62,464 bases of DNA, taken from assembly GCA_031262225.1 (NCBI GenBank), contig JAISIC010000039.1, positions 1 through 62,464 of the forward strand. The letters run 5' to 3'. The notes under the pieces were generated by a model, which was not told the origin of the DNA, ran no database searches, and saw only the letters and a list, made by a program, of their open reading frames with translations. Below are positions 1 to 8,348 of the stretch, piece by piece. Position 1 is the stretch's first letter. Every line of letters begins with the position of its first letter. The translations under genes and the position numbers were made by a program. The stretch comes from Ruminococcus sp. Lineage in GTDB: Bacteria; Bacillota; Clostridia; Oscillospirales; Ruminococcaceae.

Positions 1-1
1 T

Positions 2-2122
2 AAAACTGCACTCTTAACAAGCATTTTCGACTCATACCACGAAGCAATAATGCTATGTGCCGAAGGCGGAGTTTTACAGGATTCCAACAAGACAATGAAA
101 ACCTTTTTCCCCGATTTCGAGCTTACTGTAGGGGAGACAACGATTATCGATTTTTTAGGCTACTTAAGAGAAAGAGTTTCGGAATATGAGCCTGAAAATC
201 TATTTTCCCCCGATCATAGTATAACAGAAGGACAGTTTGTTATCGGCGATGGGGAGAACAAGAAGAAGTTTAAGTTCGGGGTTCACTACCTCGAGAACAG
301 GAAAAACTATTCGGTAACAATCTCTGATGTTACTGAATACTTTTATCTTCTTGATGAAGTCGAGCAAGCTAATCGTGCAAAAAGCCGTTTCCTTGCGACA
401 ATGTCACACGAAATAAGAACACCGATGAATGCCATTATCGGTATCTCGCAGATGCAGATGGTCAGGGAGGATCTGCCGCCTGATTGTATTGATGCTATCG
501 GAAAAATCTACGCTTCCGGAAACGGGCTTCTCGGTATTATAAACGATATTTTGGATCTCTCAAAAATCGAAACAGGCAAATTTGAAATTATTCCGGCGGA
601 ATATGATTTGCCCTCGCTCATTAACGATACAATTCAACTTAATATTTCTCGTATCGGCTCAAAACCGATTGATTTTAGGCTGAATATCCCCGAAAATATC
701 CCTGCCGCACTTCTCGGCGATGAAATGCGGATAAAACAGATTATCAATAATATTTTATCAAACGCCATTAAATACACCGATAAAGGTACTGTGGCAATGA
801 GCGTTAATTCAAAAAATTCTGAAATCGGAATTGACCTGATTATATCTGTTGCAGATACAGGGCAGGGTATAAAAACCGAGGATTTAGAGAAACTCGGTGC
901 AGAATTTTCGCGTTTTAACCTTGATGAAAATCGCACTACAGAGGGCACAGGGCTTGGTATGAACATAACAAAACGCCTCCTCGCACTTATGAACGGCAAA
1001 ATGGAAATCCGTTCAAAATTCGGCGAGGGTAGTACGTTCATAGTTACAATACCGCAAGAAAAAGTTTCCGAAAAAACAATCGGCGAAAAACTTGCAGCAA
1101 GCCTTTCCGATTGTACATATTCTCGTGTCAAACAGGCGGAAAAAATGCAGATTGTCCGCGAATTAATGAATTATGGCAAAGTGCTTGTGGTTGATGATGT
1201 TGAGACAAATTTATATGTTGCCGAAGGGCTGCTTCGACCGTATGGAATTGCGGTAACTACTGTCACAAGCGGCTTTGAGGCGATTGATTTGATTAAACAG
1301 GGTAAAACTTACGACATAATTTTTATGGATCATATGATGCCGAAAATGGACGGAATTGAAGCGGTTAAAAATATAAGGAGTATGAATTATAACGCACCGA
1401 TTATCGCACTTACGGCTAATGCTATCGTCGGCAATGATGAAATGTTCAAAACTAACGGATTTGACGATTTTATCTCAAAACCGATCGACATCAGACAGCT
1501 TAATGCCGCACTTAATCGCTTTGTCCGGCGGGGAGCCCCCGCTGGCGGTTCGCGTGGAAGTCTTTCAGAACCTTTACAAAACTTACGCGCAGATTTCAAA
1601 AACAACGAGAGTGTTCCCGAAAAACTGATTGAAGTATTTTTGCGTGACAGCCAAAAATCAATTCCGATACTGACCAAACTCGGTACAGATGATTTAGTGA
1701 CATTCACAATCACTGCTCACGCAATGAAATCCGCACTCGCGAATGTCGGTAATGCGGAACTCTCTGAACTCGCGAAGTCGCTTGAAGCAGCAGGACGTGC
1801 CGGAGATACTGCATTCATCGAAGAAAAAACGCCCGGATTTATTGAAAATCTTAATGCGTTTATTCTTAAGATTACACCTGAAAATGACAAAAAATTATTG
1901 CCGGAAGATAACGAACTGCTCGGTAAAACGCTTTCCGAAATTGCCGCCGCTTGCGAAAACTATGATGCTGATTCAGCGAATGAAATATTGTTATCTTTGC
2001 GTGGTTATAAATGGAGTGACGATGTATTCCGCATGATTGATGAAATTTCAAAACTGATTTTACACGGCGAATTTGAAGAAGCGAGTGAGGCTTGCAGAAA
2101 GAAAAATCTTTTCGGTGAATGA
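2..2122 (+). CDS. Hybrid sensor histidine kinase (PAS-HisKA-HATPase-REC-Hpt), 5' truncated by window edge
   Basis: The reading frame is open from base 2, so the gene starts outside the window; the ATG at 50 is internal. The order seen is a partial PAS-like sensor, a HisKA H-box (MSHEIRTPMN, near base 405), a HATPase with N-box and GTGLGM glycine box, a receiver with VVDDVETN and the acceptor aspartate in FMDHMMPKMDG (near 1330), and a C-terminal Hpt domain with TAHAMKSALANVG (near 1720). It is a full His-Asp-His phosphorelay on one chain, so the final target is probably a separate response regulator. It is a close paralogue of the kinase at 37328-40042. The REC-Hpt linker holds a GC-rich palindrome (1528-1542), coding RRGAPAGGSRG, absent from the paralogue. 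Confidence 0.93.
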   Translation, partial: KTALLTSIFDSYHEAIMLCAEGGVLQDSNKTMKTFFPDFELTVGETTIIDFLGYLRERVSEYEPENLFSPDHSITEGQFVIGDGENKKKFKFGVHYLENRKNYSVTISDVTEYFYLLDEVEQANRAKSRFLATMSHEIRTPMNAIIGISQMQMVREDLPPDCIDAIGKIYASGNGLLGIINDILDLSKIETGKFEIIPAEYDLPSLINDTIQLNISRIGSKPIDFRLNIPENIPAALLGDEMRIKQIINNILSNAIKYTDKGTVAMSVNSKNSEIGIDLIISVADTGQGIKTEDLEKLGAEFSRFNLDENRTTEGTGLGMNITKRLLALMNGKMEIRSKFGEGSTFIVTIPQEKVSEKTIGEKLAASLSDCTYSRVKQAEKMQIVRELMNYGKVLVVDDVETNLYVAEGLLRPYGIAVTTVTSGFEAIDLIKQGKTYDIIFMDHMMPKMDGIEAVKNIRSMNYNAPIIALTANAIVGNDEMFKTNGFDDFISKPIDIRQLNAALNRFVRRGAPAGGSRGSLSEPLQNLRADFKNNESVPEKLIEVFLRDSQKSIPILTKLGTDDLVTFTITAHAMKSALANVGNAELSELAKSLEAAGRAGDTAFIEEKTPGFIENLNAFILKITPENDKKLLPEDNELLGKTLSEIAAACENYDADSANEILLSLRGYKWSDDVFRMIDEISKLILHGEFEEASEACRKKNLFGE
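1528..1542. repeat. GC-rich palindromic element, copy 1
   Basis: The 15-base sequence GCGGGGAGCCCCCGC can fold into a 6-bp hairpin. It recurs in the opposite orientation at 7779-7793 in phoB. It is far more GC-rich than its surroundings and lies in the inter-domain linker of the hybrid kinase, in frame. Confidence 0.6.
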
Positions 2123-2130
2123 TCTCGATA

Positions 2131-3453
2131 TTACAATTTATATGACAGCTTTGCGGCGATTTTCCCCATATATTCTAAAGGTATAATTCGCGCTAAAGCT
2201 GACGACAAACGTCCGAATTTTCTGTACATAAAATTGAACAGGAGAAACGGCACACGTTGCTTTTTGGAAATCGGCATTCGCTTAATAATATTTTTGAATG
2301 AGTAAAGTTTCTTGTAAAAGTTTATATATCCGGTGTATAGAGTTTCCGGTGTCATTCCATCCGGTTTTATAACAACATGTGCGGTGTCGTAATGCGATAA
2401 ATCAAAATCAATAATTTTCTCTTCTGAAAGCATTTTTTCGTAAAGTTTTGTCCCCGGATAAGGTGTTAAAATATGTGCCGTTACAGTTTCAATTCGATTT
2501 TTAACACACCATTCTAAAGTTTCATCGAATATTTTCTCTGTGTCATTTGGAAGCCCGAACACTATACTTGCGTTTATCATAATCCCGCGAGAGTGCAAAC
2601 GCTCTACAAGAATTTCAAAATTTCCTCTGTTGTTTTGTACTTTATGTACCGCTCTTAGGGAGTCTTGATTAAGACTTTCAAATCCGATAAATAAACTTTG
2701 ACAGCCGCTTTCTACCATTAAATCAAGCATTTTATCTGTAACATTTGATGTTATAGCTGCACTCCACTTAAGACGCATCGGAATTATTTCTTTGAGGAAT
2801 TTTTCAGTCCAAACAGGATTGCCGATAAAATTATCATCAATAAACAATATATGTCTGCGATTAATCGTTTTTATATCGGTAATAACATCATCAATTTCTC
2901 TATTCATATAATGAATATTGCAGTTGCTGTTATAACAAAAATCACAACTAAATGGGCATCCTCTTGAAGTAGAAATAACATTGTTGTAGATATATTTTTT
3001 CTTGCTTTTAAAGTTATAAAGAGGTGAGGAAACTTGACTGTCAACAGGATCGCGGTAGATTTTTTCTAATTTTTTTGCGGTAAAATCCTCAAGCATTTTT
3101 GCCCAAACGCCCTCTGCCTTACCAACGCAAATCGAATCAAAAAAGGGCGCTGTTTCTTTAGGACACGCTGTTATATGTATTCCGCCGGCAACAACCGTTC
3201 TGCCTTTACGTTTGAATTTTTCCGCAATTTCAGCAGCACGCGGCAAAGCATCAACTGTAACAGTTATTCCGACTAAATCAGCCGGAAAATTATAATCAAT
3301 CTTATCAACGTTTTCATTGATTATTACTACTTCTATTTCCGGCGGTGTTAGGTTAGCTATGGTCAGTAAAGCAAGGGATGGAGACATTCTTAACTTTAAA
3401 TCGGTGTCCATAGGCCGTCGTTTTGATTTCGGTTGTATTAACAAAATTTTCAT
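2131..3453 (-). CDS. B12-binding-domain radical SAM protein
   Basis: A 440-residue radical SAM enzyme with an N-terminal cobalamin-binding-like Rossmann region (residues 1-130, ending near VGKAEG). The 4Fe-4S motif CPFSCDFC places cysteines at 166, 170 and 173. The later motif LFIDDNFIGN is typical of B12-dependent radical SAM families that act on lipids, antibiotics or cofactors. The usual DxHxxG cobalamin histidine motif is not obvious, so cobalamin binding is uncertain. The substrate cannot be told. The gene is convergent with the upstream kinase (8-base gap) and divergent from the pst operon, with its own promoter at 3513-3541. The ribosome site before the ATG is weak. Confidence 0.88.
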   Translation of the reverse strand: MKILLIQPKSKRRPMDTDLKLRMSPSLALLTIANLTPPEIEVVIINENVDKIDYNFPADLVGITVTVDALPRAAEIAEKFKRKGRTVVAGGIHITACPKETAPFFDSICVGKAEGVWAKMLEDFTAKKLEKIYRDPVDSQVSSPLYNFKSKKKYIYNNVISTSRGCPFSCDFCYNSNCNIHYMNREIDDVITDIKTINRRHILFIDDNFIGNPVWTEKFLKEIIPMRLKWSAAITSNVTDKMLDLMVESGCQSLFIGFESLNQDSLRAVHKVQNNRGNFEILVERLHSRGIMINASIVFGLPNDTEKIFDETLEWCVKNRIETVTAHILTPYPGTKLYEKMLSEEKIIDFDLSHYDTAHVVIKPDGMTPETLYTGYINFYKKLYSFKNIIKRMPISKKQRVPFLLFNFMYRKFGRLSSALARIIPLEYMGKIAAKLSYKL

Positions 3454-3512
3454 TTATTATTCCATATTTCAGTTTTATTCGTTTATCTTAACACTGTCAC
3501 TATTATATTATA

Positions 3513-3541
3513 AGTATAATATAAAGAATTAAGCTTGTCAA
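3513..3541 (-). promoter_or_regulatory. Sigma-A promoter for the radical SAM gene
   Basis: On the minus strand the sequence reads TTGACA (3536-3541), a 17-base spacer, and TATACT (3513-3518). It points into the radical SAM gene. Confidence 0.7.
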
Positions 3542-3569
3542 GAGAAACATAAATTATAAAGTTAAAAAT

Positions 3570-3623
3570 TTTACACAGATTTTACACAAACTAACTCAAA
3601 AAAACATAAACAGCCTTTATAAT
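3570..3623 (+). promoter_or_regulatory. Pho-box-like direct repeats and -10 of the pst-pho operon
   Basis: Two copies of TTTACA at 3570-3575 and 3581-3586 are separated by exactly 5 bases (11-bp period). This matches the PhoP/PhoB-type TT(A/T)ACA box of Firmicutes. A TATAAT at 3618-3623 has no recognisable -35, as expected for an activator-dependent promoter. Autoregulation by the PhoB encoded in the same operon is inferred. Confidence 0.65.
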
Positions 3624-3664
3624 AAACTCATACCTATAGAAATGAGGCAAAGGAATTGAGATTT

Positions 3665-4513
3665 ATGAAGGCTTTTAGTATTTTTGCGGTGATTATAGCC
3701 GCTTCGATGACTTTTTCCGCTTGCGGCAAAACAAATGAAATCGCGGTTATTACCCGTGAGGACGGTTCCGGAACACGTTCAACATTCACCGAAATGTTTG
3801 AGATTACCGTTAAAGGCGACGACGGAACAGTCACAGATAACACAACACTTGAAGCGACTGTCGCAAACCAAACAGAGGTCGTTATCACAAACGTTTCGGG
3901 CAATAAAAATGCAATCGGCTACATATCGCTCGGGTCACTTAATGACACAGTAAAAGCGGTCAGCATTGACGGCGTTTCTGCTGAAACTAAGAATGTAAAA
4001 TCAGGTGAATACAAAGCGGCACGAGAATTTTTCATAGCGACACCGAAAGCGTCAGCATCTCCTGCAGCAGAAGATTTCATAAGCTTTATTCTGTCAGCAG
4101 AAGGTCAAGCGGTTGTCGGGAAAAGTTATATCGCCGTGAACGATACCGCACCATCTTATGTCGGAAACGGTGCGGCTGGTAAGATAACCGTTGCCGGGTC
4201 AAGTTCCGTAAACCCTGTTATGGAGAAGCTTAAAGAAGCATATCTTGCGGTGAATCCGAATGCTGAAATAGAGATTCAGATGTCTGACAGTTCGTCGGGA
4301 CTTTCAAACGCCGCAGAGGGGCTTTGCGACATTGCAATGTCAAGCCGTAAGCTCAAGGAAGCGGAGCTTGAAACTCTTATGCCGACAACGATAGCGATTG
4401 ATGCGATTGTCGTAATTGTCAATAAAGAAAATGCGATTTCAAACTTGACTTCTGATGAAATTAACGACATATTCACCGGTAAAATCACCGACTGGAGCGG
4501 TATTTCAAAATGA
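3665..4513 (+). CDS. pstS: Phosphate ABC transporter substrate-binding lipoprotein PstS, circularly permuted
   Basis: A 282-residue phosphate-binding lipoprotein. The signal peptide ends in the lipobox FSAC (Cys20). The ATG at 3665 is preferred over the in-frame TTG at 3656 because AAAGGA lies about 10 bases before the ATG but almost touches the TTG. The order of the halves is reversed relative to canonical PstS. Residues 25-160 correspond to the usual C-terminal half (VITREDGSGTR at 28-38, AIGYISLGSL, FISFILSAEGQ). Residues 173-282 correspond to the usual N-terminal half (VAGSSSVNPVMEKL, DSSSGL, IFTGKITDW) and end at the normal hinge. All expected phosphate-contact motifs remain. First gene of a coupled operon; its stop overlaps pstC by ATGA. 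Confidence 0.92.
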   Translation: MKAFSIFAVIIAASMTFSACGKTNEIAVITREDGSGTRSTFTEMFEITVKGDDGTVTDNTTLEATVANQTEVVITNVSGNKNAIGYISLGSLNDTVKAVSIDGVSAETKNVKSGEYKAAREFFIATPKASASPAAEDFISFILSAEGQAVVGKSYIAVNDTAPSYVGNGAAGKITVAGSSSVNPVMEKLKEAYLAVNPNAEIEIQMSDSSSGLSNAAEGLCDIAMSSRKLKEAELETLMPTTIAIDAIVVIVNKENAISNLTSDEINDIFTGKITDWSGISK

Positions 4514-5376
4514 GTAAAAAATTAGAACTGATTATGAGGGCGAAAATCGATGGAGAGATTTTCGCCCGGTCGATATTCGCCCTCTCGGCGGTTATCTCCA
4601 TTTTGGCAGTCGCACTTATCTGCGTATTTTTAGCGGCAAATTCGTTTCCGGCTTTGCGTGAAATCGGCGTACTGAAATTCTTGTTCGGAACAAGCTGGAA
4701 ACCATCTGATATTCCACCTTCATACGGCGTTTTGCCTATGATTTTGGGGTCTTTATATGTGACGGCGGGAGCAGTCATTATCGGCGTTCCGATAGGTGTT
4801 CTGACAGCGGTTTTCCTTGCAAAATGTTGCCCCAAAAAGATATATAAACTCATAAAACCCGGTGTTGATTTGCTTGCGGGGATACCCTCTGTTGTATACG
4901 GATTTTTCGGAATGGCAATTCTTTTACCCGTTTTCGGCGGAAGTATTATTTCAGCATCTATTCTGCTCGGCATTATGATTTTGCCGACAGTTATCGGGCT
5001 TTCGGAAGCCGCTCTCCGTGCTGTACCCGAGAGTTACTATGAAGGTGCATTAGCCCTCGGTGCGGGGCATTATCGTGCAACATTCGCGGCAGTTTTACCG
5101 GCTGCGAAATCGGGTATTTTCGCGGCTGTAATCCTCGGTATCGGACGTGCAATCGGCGAAACAATGGCGGTAATTATGGTTGCAGGAAATCAAGCACGTA
5201 TTCCTTCGTCAATCTTCAAAGGTGTACGAACTCTCACTTCAAATATCGTTCTTGAAATGGGCTATGCTGAAGGCTTACACAGACAGGCTTTGATTGCAAC
5301 AGGACTTGTTTTATTTGTCTTTATTCTGATAATCAATCTAAGCTTTCAGGCTCTAAAGAGCAGGAGTAAAAGCTAA
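4510..5376 (+). CDS. pstC: Phosphate ABC transporter permease PstC
   Basis: A 288-residue inner-membrane permease with about six membrane segments. The cytoplasmic coupling (EAA-like) loop holds the GAGHYRATF and GRAIGETMAVIM motifs typical of PstC. It forms the phosphate channel with PstA. The start ATG overlaps the pstS stop (ATGA) and the stop overlaps the pstA start (TAATG), so translation is coupled. Confidence 0.95.
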   Translation: MSKKLELIMRAKIDGEIFARSIFALSAVISILAVALICVFLAANSFPALREIGVLKFLFGTSWKPSDIPPSYGVLPMILGSLYVTAGAVIIGVPIGVLTAVFLAKCCPKKIYKLIKPGVDLLAGIPSVVYGFFGMAILLPVFGGSIISASILLGIMILPTVIGLSEAALRAVPESYYEGALALGAGHYRATFAAVLPAAKSGIFAAVILGIGRAIGETMAVIMVAGNQARIPSSIFKGVRTLTSNIVLEMGYAEGLHRQALIATGLVLFVFILIINLSFQALKSRSKS

Positions 5377-6197
5377 TGAAAAAAGTATCTGAAACTATCC
5401 TCAAAATAATCACAATCGGTGCGGCGATAATCACGATTTCGGTTCTGCTTTTTATCATTATTTTCATTTTGATAAAGGGTACTCCTTATATAAAACCGTC
5501 GCTTTTTTCGCTCTCTTATAACAGCGAAAATGTGTCGCTGATGCCGGCTTTGATATCCACAGTTGCTATGACAATTTTATCGCTCGTCATTGCCGCACCT
5601 GTCAGTATTTTCGCGGCGATATGGCTTTGTGAATACGCCCGACGCGGGAATAAACTTGTTAAACTTGTACGAATTACGGCGGAAACCCTTTCGGGGATTC
5701 CGTCCATAGTTTACGGGCTTTTCGGAATGTTATTCTTTGTATCTTTCCTCGGCTGGGGGTATTCACTTTTGGCAGGTGCTTTCACCCTTTCGGTGATGAT
5801 ACTGCCGCTTATTTTGCGAAGCACGGAAGAAGCTCTCACCGCCGTCCCGGATGCTTGGCGTGAGGGTTCGTTCGGCCTTGGTGCAGGGAAACTCAGAACT
5901 GTTATGCGCATAATCCTCCCCGCCGCCGCACCGGGCATTTTTTCGGGAATAATCCTTGCCGTCGGGCGAATTGTGGGCGAATCTGCCGCACTTATCTACA
6001 CTGCCGGCTCGGTTGCACAAATTCCCGAAAATGTGTTCGCTTCTGCACGAACGCTTTCTGTACATATGTACGCGCTTTCGAGCGAGGGTCTTCACGTCGG
6101 CGAAGGTTATGCAACAGCGGTTATATTGCTGATTGTCGTAGTGCTTATTAATGCGGCATCGGCGGCTATAGCAAAGAAAGTCGGTGGTTACAGATGA
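5376..6197 (+). CDS. pstA: Phosphate ABC transporter permease PstA
   Basis: A 273-residue permease partner of PstC. It has about six hydrophobic segments, a coupling loop with [20 protein letters not shown], and [16 protein letters not shown] near the C-terminal third, a PstA signature. Its start overlaps the pstC stop and its end overlaps the pstB start by four bases. Length is usual for the family. Confidence 0.95.
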   Translation: MKKVSETILKIITIGAAIITISVLLFIIIFILIKGTPYIKPSLFSLSYNSENVSLMPALISTVAMTILSLVIAAPVSIFAAIWLCEYARRGNKLVKLVRITAETLSGIPSIVYGLFGMLFFVSFLGWGYSLLAGAFTLSVMILPLILRSTEEALTAVPDAWREGSFGLGAGKLRTVMRIILPAAAPGIFSGIILAVGRIVGESAALIYTAGSVAQIPENVFASARTLSVHMYALSSEGLHVGEGYATAVILLIVVVLINAASAAIAKKVGGYR

Positions 6198-6943
6198 ACT
6201 GTTTTACAATAAAAGATATGAACCTGTTTTACAATGAACATCAGGCTCTGAAAAATATCAATATGGACATTCCCGAAAATGAGATAACTGCATTGATAGG
6301 TCCTTCGGGGTGCGGAAAATCTTCGTTATTAAAGTCTCTTAATCGTATGAATGACCTTGTTGAGGGTTGTAAAATCGACGGTGAAATCAAGCTTTTTGAT
6401 GAAAATATATATGGCAATATTGATGTGAATCTTCTGCGAAAGCGTGTCGGAATGGTATTTCAAAAGCCGAATCCGTTTCCGCTGTCAATTTATGACAATA
6501 TCGCGTTCGGTCCGCGAACTCACGGAATCCGCTCAAAAGCCATTTTAGATGAAATAGTTGAAAACGCTTTGCAAAATGCCGCAATTTGGGACGAGGTTAA
6601 GGACCGTTTGAAAAAATCGGCTCTCGGGCTCTCCGGCGGGCAGCAGCAAAGGCTTTGTATAGCGCGAGCTCTCGCAGTCGAGCCGCAGGTTTTGCTTCTT
6701 GATGAGCCGACTTCCGCACTTGATCCGATTTCCACGGGAAAAATTGAGGAATTACTATTGCAACTTCGGGAAAAATATAGTATAATAATTGTAACCCATA
6801 ATATGCAGCAGGCAGCAAGGATTAGCGGCGGCACTGCATTTTTCCTGCACGGAGAGATGATTGAGATGAGTGACACGGAAAAACTCTTTGCACGTCCCAG
6901 AGACACCCGCACCGAAGATTATATTACGGGGAGGTTCGGATAA
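6194..6943 (+). CDS. pstB: Phosphate ABC transporter ATPase PstB
   Basis: A 249-residue ATPase. Walker A is GPSGCGKSS, the PstB-typical SLNRMNDL follows it, the Q-loop lies in [11 protein letters not shown], the ABC signature is LSGGQQQRL, and Walker B is [13 protein letters not shown]. The switch histidine is in VTHNMQQA. It powers phosphate import through PstCA. The overlaps with pstA (ATGA) and phoU (TAATG) indicate translational coupling. Confidence 0.97.
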   Translation: MNCFTIKDMNLFYNEHQALKNINMDIPENEITALIGPSGCGKSSLLKSLNRMNDLVEGCKIDGEIKLFDENIYGNIDVNLLRKRVGMVFQKPNPFPLSIYDNIAFGPRTHGIRSKAILDEIVENALQNAAIWDEVKDRLKKSALGLSGGQQQRLCIARALAVEPQVLLLDEPTSALDPISTGKIEELLLQLREKYSIIIVTHNMQQAARISGGTAFFLHGEMIEMSDTEKLFARPRDTRTEDYITGRFG

Positions 6944-7611
6944 TGAGAAACCGCTTTGATACTGAACTTGCAAATCTAAATAACAACTTGATTTTTATGG
7001 GTTCGCTTATCGAAAATGCCATTGCGCGTGCAGCGAAAGCCCTTCAAAACTTTGACCGTGAACTTGCACTTTCGGTCATTAATGACGATAATATTATTGA
7101 TGACAAGGAAAAAGAAATTGAGTCTATGTGCCTTAAACTGCTTCTAATGCAACAACCTGTGGCACGCGATTTGCGGCAAATTTCTTCTGCACTGAAAATG
7201 ATTACCGACTTAGAACGAATCGGCGACCACGCTTCGGATATTTCGGAACTCGTTGAATATCTGGCGAACTATAAAGCAGAACAAAATTATTCACATATTT
7301 TAGCACATATCCGCGAAATGGCAAGGACGACAATCGGAATGGTGAACGACAGCATTGACGCGTTTGTTAAAAAAGATGAAAAACTCGCCCATGCTGTGAT
7401 TGACACAGACGATGTTGTTGACAGGATTTTTTGCGATGTAAAAAAAGAATTGATAAAAGCAGTTAGAAATGACAGTGATTCGGGCGAGGAAGCGTTCGAC
7501 CTCCTCCAAGTCGCAAAGTATTATGAACGCATAGGCGACCACGCCGAAAATATCGCCGAATGGGTAATTTTCTCTATTACCGGCATACACAAAAATAAGT
7601 TGGTGCTATGA
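6943..7611 (+). CDS. phoU: Phosphate signalling regulator PhoU
   Basis: A 222-residue helical protein with two PhoU repeats. Each has the metal-binding signature: DLERIGDHASDISE in repeat one and YYERIGDHAENIAE in repeat two. PhoU proteins link Pst transporter state to the PhoR kinase and repress the Pho response when phosphate is ample. Its position between pstB and phoB fits this. Its stop overlaps the phoB start by ATGA. Confidence 0.96.
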   Translation: MRNRFDTELANLNNNLIFMGSLIENAIARAAKALQNFDRELALSVINDDNIIDDKEKEIESMCLKLLLMQQPVARDLRQISSALKMITDLERIGDHASDISELVEYLANYKAEQNYSHILAHIREMARTTIGMVNDSIDAFVKKDEKLAHAVIDTDDVVDRIFCDVKKELIKAVRNDSDSGEEAFDLLQVAKYYERIGDHAENIAEWVIFSITGIHKNKLVL

Positions 7612-8348
7612 AAATTTATATAGTTGAAGATGATGACAATATCCGCGAAATGGTTTCGTACGCCGTTAAAACAGCGGGCTTTGAAGCAGTCGGTTTTTCG
7701 AGCGGGAAAGAGCTTTTTAAGGCACTCGCCTTTGACGGAGAGTACATCACGAAGCAAAAAAACTCATGCGACATGCCCGCGGGGGCTCCCCGCCCGGATT
7801 TGGTTTTGCTTGATATTATGCTGCCAGATGAAGACGGCATTACTATCTTAAAGAAGCTTCGTGATGATAAAAATACCGCAAAACTGCCTGTTATTATGCT
7901 TACTGCTAAAGGTTCTGAACTTGACAAAGTAACGGGATTTGACAGCGGTGCGGACGATTACATCAGCAAGCCTTTTTCTGTTATGGAAATGCTCTCGCGG
8001 ATTAAGGCGGTTTTGAGGAGAACGAAAACAGAGGAAAAGGATGAAAATATCACACTTGAAGAGCTTGTAATTTTACCGGAAAAACGAATAGTTACTGCGA
8101 ATGGCAAAGAAATTTCGCTCACTTTCAAAGAGTTTGAACTGCTGCTTTTCCTTGCAAGAAATAAAGGCTTAGTCCTCTCACGTGATAAAATTTTAACGGA
8201 AATTTGGGGCTATGATTATGACGGCGAGAACCGCACAGTCGATATGCATATAAAAACCTTGCGAAAAAAACTCGGCGATTCGGGAAACCACATAATCACA
8301 ATCAGAAATGTAGGTTATAAAGCAGACGGAGGTCATTCCGTAAATTGA
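7608..8348 (+). CDS. phoB: Phosphate response regulator PhoB/PhoP (OmpR family) with an insertion in the receiver domain
   Basis: A 246-residue OmpR-type regulator. The receiver starts IYIVEDDDN, has the acceptor Asp69 in LLDIMLPDEDG, the TAK switch and KPF lysine. The C-terminal winged helix runs from about residue 145 and ends in RNVGYKA. Asp69 is later than the usual 52-55 because residues of about 41-62 (including CDMPAGAPRP) are inserted before PDLVLLD. The inserted DNA contains the palindrome at 7779-7793, also present in the first kinase. It likely binds the Pho-box repeats upstream of pstS. It is coupled to phoU and phoR by 4-base overlaps. Confidence 0.93.
   Translation: MKIYIVEDDDNIREMVSYAVKTAGFEAVGFSSGKELFKALAFDGEYITKQKNSCDMPAGAPRPDLVLLDIMLPDEDGITILKKLRDDKNTAKLPVIMLTAKGSELDKVTGFDSGADDYISKPFSVMEMLSRIKAVLRRTKTEEKDENITLEELVILPEKRIVTANGKEISLTFKEFELLLFLARNKGLVLSRDKILTEIWGYDYDGENRTVDMHIKTLRKKLGDSGNHIITIRNVGYKADGGHSVN
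7779..7793. repeat. GC-rich palindromic element, copy 2
   Basis: The sequence GCGGGGGCTCCCCGC is the exact reverse complement of the element at 1528-1542. It sits in frame in an extra loop of the PhoB receiver domain. Confidence 0.6.

Noticed and set aside
5763..6095. Antisense ORFs over pstA and pstB (for example 5763-6095 and 6520-6912)
   Set aside because: They mirror strongly conserved permease and ATPase genes, have biased composition and no ribosome site.
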